64,000 bases of DNA from Pleurostoma richardsiae (Eukaryota > Ascomycota > Sordariomycetes > Calosphaeriales > Pleurostomataceae), in contig JANBVO010000024.1 of the NCBI GenBank assembly GCA_030052745.1, positions 434,001 to 498,000 of the forward strand, read 5' to 3'. Within the stretch, counting starts at the first letter, position 1, and each line of letters opens with the position of its first letter. The notes beneath the pieces were generated by a model. That model did not search any database. It worked only from the letters and a program-made list of their open reading frames with translations, and was not told the DNA's origin. A program made the translations under genes and the position numbers. Positions 59,030 to 64,000 of this stretch are shown here, one piece after another.

Positions 59030-59055
59030 GGTACCTATGTACCTACGTACCTGCA
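59030..59055. repeat. AGGTACCT/ACGTACCT word cluster
   Basis: AGGTACCTATGTACCTACGT followed by ACCTGC: three GTACCT words in 26 bp. Same family as the islands at 721-1482, here in the SSN6 upstream region. Confidence 0.6.
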
Positions 59056-60529
59056 CCGGGATGAGGACGGGAACACCCAACAGGATGAGGAAGAAAGAAG
59101 AAGCGTGAGCGCATCCGCACGCACGCACCGCCGCACACAGAAAAGTGGAGCATGTGCTACGGCACGCCAGGATTGCCAAGGGTGGGTCCGGTGTGGGTGG
59201 AGCCGCTGGGGGTGGGCAACTTACAAAGTACTGCGTATACTGCGATGTGAGGTACCTAAGCTGCCAAGATGCGACTATGGAAGGCCGGGTGGGTTGCGAG
59301 TAATGACCCGGGAGGTACGTACCCTGGAACTGTGGCTCTGCGGGTCTTACCTGTTACGGGCGGGTAGCCCACCTTTGCTCATCCTTGCCCATCCCATGCA
59401 TGGCCGGGGGCGTGTCAGGGTGTTCGATGGCGCCGGACGGATTGCCACTCCCCAGCATCTGAGCAGCGTCATGGCGTGCCGCCCACCGTCATTTGCTTCG
59501 GAGACACCCCCAGTCGTCAGGGAGGGGGCGTGGGGACAGGGCCACTGTGTCTCGGATACGAAGTCCCCCAAATAAAGCGCGCTCCAAGATGTACCCGATA
59601 CCTCGCTACCCTGCCGAATGCACATCGAGGGACATTGATCTCTTTCTTTAGAGTGCAGTCTGAGGGACGTTCGCAATATCAGTCTCGCACCGCTTCACAA
59701 GCTTTTTGGTTTCTATGCTGTCGGTCAGTGAGCCGCTCTGTCACACGCCACGGAGTAGCAGCTGCTACATCGCTTCCATCTGGGTATGCGTCGGAGGCGC
59801 GAGCAGGCAGACATGTCACCCGCCTGAGTTGGGATGAAACAAAGCTGGCCTGCAACCTCAGCCCACCATGAGAGGCGATCGTGGCAGTTTCTGGGTTATT
59901 CACTCGACGCCTTTCTCACCATAAGGGAAATCCTTACTCTAGATGACGACGCCTTGCCAGCCTGCTCACGACAAACCTAGAACTGTACTCTGGATCGTGA
60001 CACGCCACCTCAGTCGGTGACTGGTGGCTGCCTTTTATACTTGCAAGCTTTGGCCCATCGACATGTCATCATCGCCGCCGACAGGGTTCTTGAGCAGTGA
60101 GCAGCGCCGTTTTGACTTTCTGGCTCCTGTGGCAGCATCTCGAGCGGGCTGGCGGGATGCGATTGAAAGCGTCGTCGGGCTGACGCAACCAAGCTTGTTT
60201 TGGTCCGAGAACAGGAGGAGGCCGGCGGCACCTGTAGAGAAAAGAGGCTTTTCCCGGGGCCTGCTGGGAGGGGGCTGGACCCGCTTTTTGCGCTGTCGAA
60301 GCCACGGCCCGGATACATCGTGCGCGTACCCGCCTCATTTGTCTGAAGTCTCGGCGACTTTGGCTGCACCTTGGGTCAGGTACCGCCGGACCGGCCCCCC
60401 TGTAAATTTGTTTTCTGGCACCCCACATAGCACAATCCCTGCCGTTCCTTAGAGGGGAACAACCCAAACCAGAATCGTGCTTCCTTCAACTCGTGGGTTA
60501 GGGGAGTTTGGAGACAGGTGCGTTCCTCT

Positions 60530-60745
60530 TTTCCACTCTTTACTCCCCGTTGCATTTCTCCTCTCTCACCTCCCCGAGGAAGCCCTTTTTTTCCCTCTCC
60601 TTCGGTTTTCCCGCCCATCTCCTGCAATCCTCCTGCACACAGCTCTGGCCGTACACGGGGAGCGCTGCTCTCGAGCAAACTCATCACCACCAAATCTCGC
60701 TTTTTTCTTGGATTTCCATCCCAACAGTTTCTTCCTTTTCTTTTT
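60530..60745 (+). promoter_or_regulatory. C/T-rich tract upstream of SSN6
   Basis: A pyrimidine-rich stretch (CTCTTTTCCACTCTTTACTC, TTTTTTTCCCTCTCCTTCGG) ends about 300 bp before the SSN6 ATG. It may mark the transcription start region. Confidence 0.45.
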
Positions 60746-61040
60746 GTCGTCGCCTTTTGGCCGTTCGTCATCCTGGTTATTTTCGCACGCCCCGGGGCCG
60801 GTCGGGAGCCTGACTTTTAGACACTACCACACATCGCGGAGAATCTTCACTTGCGCACGAACAGCGCTTCTCCAATCCACGTAATATCGCCGCCCAGCGC
60901 TTCGCGATCGAAGACGTGTTCCTGTGTCACCTGGGCCACACGCTTCTTGTCGCCTTTGGTGCTATTAAAAGCCCCGTTACCGCCGTCGGCTTCCGCTGCG
61001 CCTCGCGATTTCGGGCAACCGAAGTCGCGGACATAGAGCC

Positions 61041-64000
61041 ATGGCGGGTCATCATCCATCGCCGCCCATGGGGATGCAGATGCATCACGGCCCTCCTGGG
61101 CCTCCACCTCCTCCGCCAGCTGTAGTTGGGCCGTCGCAGTGGCCGTCGCGCCAGATTCTAGCTATGAACGAGGCGGTCTGGCTGCAGATTGGTACGTTGA
61201 TATTCAATGCAGCCTTTCCCTTCAGCTCCTTTATGCGCGGCACAATCGGCTAACAATCAGTGCAGGAAGCTTCTCGGAGCTTCTTGGCAATCTGGATGAC
61301 GCTATTGTCGCGTACGAGCATGCTCTACGCGCCAACCCAAACTCTATTCAGGCGATGAACTCGATCAGCCTCATACTGAGGACGCGGGAGGAGTTCCCAA
61401 AAGCGGTGGAATATCTCAATGCCATCATCAAGCTCGATGCTAACAACGGCGAAGCTTGGGGTAGTCTAGGTATGCTTATTTTCCAGAAGCTGTCCTACAT
61501 GTGGCCGACTAACACGGAATAGGGCACTGCTACCTCATGATGGATGACTTACAGCAAGCGTATGCCGCCTATCAGAATGCCCTCATGAACCTGAGGAATC
61601 CCAAGGTCAGTTCGCATGATGATCATGTCTCGCTTTCTCTCTAATTTATTCTTCGTCAGGAACCCAAGCTGTGGTACGGCATCGGCATCTTGTACGATCG
61701 CTATGGTTCTCTGGACCACGCCGAGGAAGCATTCTCCCAGGTCATGCAGATGCAGCCAAACTTCGAGAAGGCCAACGAGATTTATTTCCGTCTCGGTATT
61801 ATCTACAAGCAGCAACAGAAGTATGGCCAGAGTCTAGAGGTAGGTTGCCAGAAGTTGTCACGGCCTTACCGTGCAACCGCTAACAGATGCGCAGTGTTTC
61901 AAGTACATCGTCAACACGCCGCCTCATCCTTTGACTGAGGAGGACATCTGGTTCCAGATCGGTCATGTGCACGAGCAGCAGAAGGACTATGATAGCGCCA
62001 AGGCCGCATATCAGCGCGTTTTGGAGAGAGACCCAAACCATGCGAAGGTTCTTCAGCAGCTTGGCTGGCTCCATCATCAACAGAGCAACAGCTTCTCGAG
62101 CCAGGAGCGTGCCATAGAGTACCTCGAGAAGTCTGTAGCAGCTGGTATGTCGAAGCTTCCTTTTTTGGCTGCGGAGTTGAACGATTAGCTAACAAATGTT
62201 GCAGACAACAGTGATGCCCAGAGCTGGTACCTCCTCGGCCGATGCTACATGTCACAGCAGAAATACCCCAAGGCATATGAGGCATATCAGCAGGCCGTGT
62301 ACCGCGATGGCCGGAACCCTACATTCTGGTGCTCGATCGGTGTGCTCTACTACCAGATCAATCAGTACCGAGATGCGCTTGATGCATATTCCCGCGCCAT
62401 TCGCCTCAACCCGTTCATTTCTGAAGTGTGGTATGACCTGGGCACTTTGGTAAGTTTGCTTGGCTCGGCAAGTCTTTTCTGTACCACTTTTAGCTAACGT
62501 GCTATCTCTTAGTATGAGAGCTGTAACAACCAGATAAATGATGCCCTAGACGCATACCAAAGGGCGGCTGAACTAGACCCCAGCAATCCTCACATCAAGG
62601 CCAGGCTCCAGCTCCTGCGGAATGGTCCTGCTAGCGGTGTCCAGGCCGGAAGCGCCCCAATGCCCACCGATGTGCACCCGCAGGCCTACCAGAACCCTGG
62701 AGCAGTTGGGCCGCCAGGACCCCAGTGGGCCAGCTCCGGTCCTCAGCAGACTCAGCCTCCTCCTGGACCTCCTCCTGGCCCTGGAGCTAATGGCTGGCAG
62801 AGGCTGGCGGATGTCAACCCTCCTCCGCAGCCACCCAACCCGTATGAGCAGCGTGGTGAGCCTTTTAGAGGACCTGCTCCGCCTCTCCCCCGGCAGCCCA
62901 GCCCCCGGCAAGAGCAACAGATGCGGCCCTATGCCGACCAGCGTCCTAATGCCATCCGACGGGGACCATCTCCACCTCCGGTGCACTACGCTCCTCCTCC
63001 GCCACCTCCTCAGGCCCAGCAGCCACCTCCGGCATCTCAACCGCCTCGGATCCCGAACCCTAATTATGGTGGTCCAGCACCTACTGCGGCTATTCCACCT
63101 GCCGCCAATGGAGTGAATGGCCCGCCTCCTCAGAATCCCCTGATGCCGTACCGGACCAATAGCCCCAGGAATGACATCCGAACTGTCCATGACAACCGGA
63201 TGCCGTCTCCGAAGTCGGCGTACCCACAGCATCAACCTCCGTATCATGCTCATCCGGAGCCGACGGGCCCAGGCGGTATCGAAGCTGGCGCTCCGCCCCC
63301 ACAAGCCGCCATGGCAGCGGAGGCTGCTCTACACAGGGAGCACGATCGACCGCCGTCCGTCGGTCCCAAGAGAATGCGTGAGTGGGAAGACGAGCCTGCA
63401 GTGAAGAAGCCAGCTTCTGAGGAAAACCGCGCTAGGCTAGAAGATTTGCGCCACAGGCGACCTTCGACTCCGCCGCGGGACCCTTATCGCAGGTCCTCGT
63501 CCGAGCAACGCCGCAACATCGAAGAGCAGCACCGCATAGAGGAGCGACGTTTTGAAGAACAGAGGAGGGAGGACGTTATGCGCCGGCTTGAGGAGCAGCA
63601 GCGGCACGCAACTGAGGCTTATCATCCCTCGGAGGCTGCGCATCATCCTCCTGCGCACTCCATGCCAGGCCAGCTTCCGCCAATGCAGCAGGGCCCGTCG
63701 CCAATGCAAGGCATCATACGTGAGCCTCCTCCTCCGGCTGCCCCGGGTCCTAAGGACTACCCGGTGGATGAGCGCCGGTTGGAACACCCTGCAGCGCCGC
63801 AGGCTCCCATAAATGAGCCCGAGCGCGCGGCGAGGAAGATGGATGTTGATGAAGATTATGATGACAGTGGAGAGGATGAGAAGAAGGGCCCTGTCACTTC
63901 TGGGCCAGCTTCCGGACCTGGGTCCACATCCGGAGACATCAAGAACTCAACACCCACAGGCTCTGCGATCAATGGGATGATTAACGGGCCTAAGGTGGAG
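61041..64000 (+). CDS. SSN6: Ssn6/Cyc8 TPR transcriptional corepressor, C-terminus cut by window end
   Basis: Exons 61041-61191, 61266-61469, 61523-61605, 61660-61839, 61895-62144, 62205-62449, 62513-64000 (open). 894 residues are visible, with all phases exact. A Pro/His/Met-rich start (MAGHHPSPPMGMQMHHGPPG) precedes about ten TPR repeats to residue ~430: AIVAYEHALRANPNSIQAMN, LWYGIGILYDRYGSLDHAEE, AAYQRVLERDPNHAKVLQQL and VWYDLGTLYESCNNQINDAL, then DAYQRAAELDPSNPHIKARL. The rest is a disordered P/Q/R/E-rich tail with KRMREWEDEP and an acidic DVDEDYDDSGEDE. Orthologues are yeast Cyc8/Ssn6 and Neurospora RCM-1. The TPRs bind Tup1 and DNA-binding repressors, giving glucose repression among others. 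The stop lies beyond the window. Confidence 0.96.

Larger units (their letters stand above)
53452..61040. other. 7.6 kb gene-poor region upstream of SSN6
   Basis: No frame longer than about 200 codons and none with a recognised domain or splice pattern. It includes degenerate GGATG/CAGCC simple sequence (55770-56050), AGGTACCT words (58972-59070, 59250, 59312) and C/T-rich sequence from 60530 to 60745. The downstream part probably contains a long promoter or leader of SSN6. Confidence 0.4.

Noticed and set aside
62573-63304. Minus-strand frame opposite SSN6
   Set aside because: Arg-rich mirror of the Pro-rich tail; no start context or domain.
1-64000. tRNA, 5S rRNA, CRISPR and transposon signatures
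   Set aside because: I looked for GGTTCRANNCC-type B boxes, 5S-like blocks, regularly spaced repeats, and terminal repeats with transposase or reverse-transcriptase frames, and saw none. The search was by eye, so degenerate copies could be missed.

Overview
The window is nuclear DNA of a filamentous ascomycete (Pezizomycotina). A Sordariomycetes-like fungus is the best guess; I cannot name the species. The evidence is short 50-250 bp GT-AG introns with clear CTRAC-type branch points, strong G/C preference at third codon positions, and a fungal gene set: ADAM-type metalloprotease, calcipressin, a TBL1/Sif2 WD protein, Ssn6/Cyc8, a DUF7918-type protein and Rrg9. I count 21 supported protein-coding genes; two run off the window edges (Rgp1 on the left, Ssn6/Cyc8 on the right). 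There are also two weak coding candidates. I see no tRNA, rRNA, CRISPR array or recognisable transposon.

Layout. 0-10 kb: Rgp1 (partial), a DUF7918-type protein with C-terminal SUMO-interaction-like motifs, a long single-exon WD40 protein of the MABP1/WDR62 type, and mitochondrial Rrg9. 10-20 kb: an MpaB/rubber-oxygenase-like protein, calcipressin, mitochondrial phenylalanyl-tRNA synthetase and, divergently, the mitochondrial dicarboxylate carrier. 20-29 kb: a dense block of core genes, namely RNA polymerase II subunit Rpb3, mitochondrial GrpE (Mge1), clamp-loader subunit Rfc1, mitochondrial ribosomal protein L16 and clamp-loader subunit Rfc5. 29-45 kb: acetyl-CoA synthetase, an ADAM metalloprotease, a small acidic hypothetical protein and an MFS sugar transporter. 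45-64 kb: an intracellular GH51 alpha-L-arabinofuranosidase divergent from the transporter, a Sif2/TBL1 homologue, a TMEM115-family membrane protein, a 7.6 kb gene-poor stretch, and the TPR corepressor Ssn6/Cyc8.

How genes may work together. The sugar transporter and the GH51 enzyme share a 931 bp divergent promoter and look like a small uptake-plus-hydrolysis module. Rfc1 and Rfc5 are two subunits of one complex, lie 1.7 kb apart, and are separated only by MRPL16. Five genes act in mitochondria (RRG9, MSF1, DIC1, MGE1, MRPL16). Two encode parts of repressive chromatin/transcription machinery (Sif2-type, Ssn6).

Gene models were assembled by hand from reading frame, splice sites and phase. 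Most close exactly in frame. The exception is the sugar transporter, where one exon junction is out of phase by a single base. Several genes need very small exons (5, 17, 24 and 27 nt) that automated annotation could miss. I did not find a clearly new biological system. The most interesting items are the transporter/GH51 pair with its phase conflict, the microexons, the recurrent GGTACCTAGGTACC-type palindromes in intergenic DNA, and the SUMO-interaction-like tail on the DUF7918 protein.
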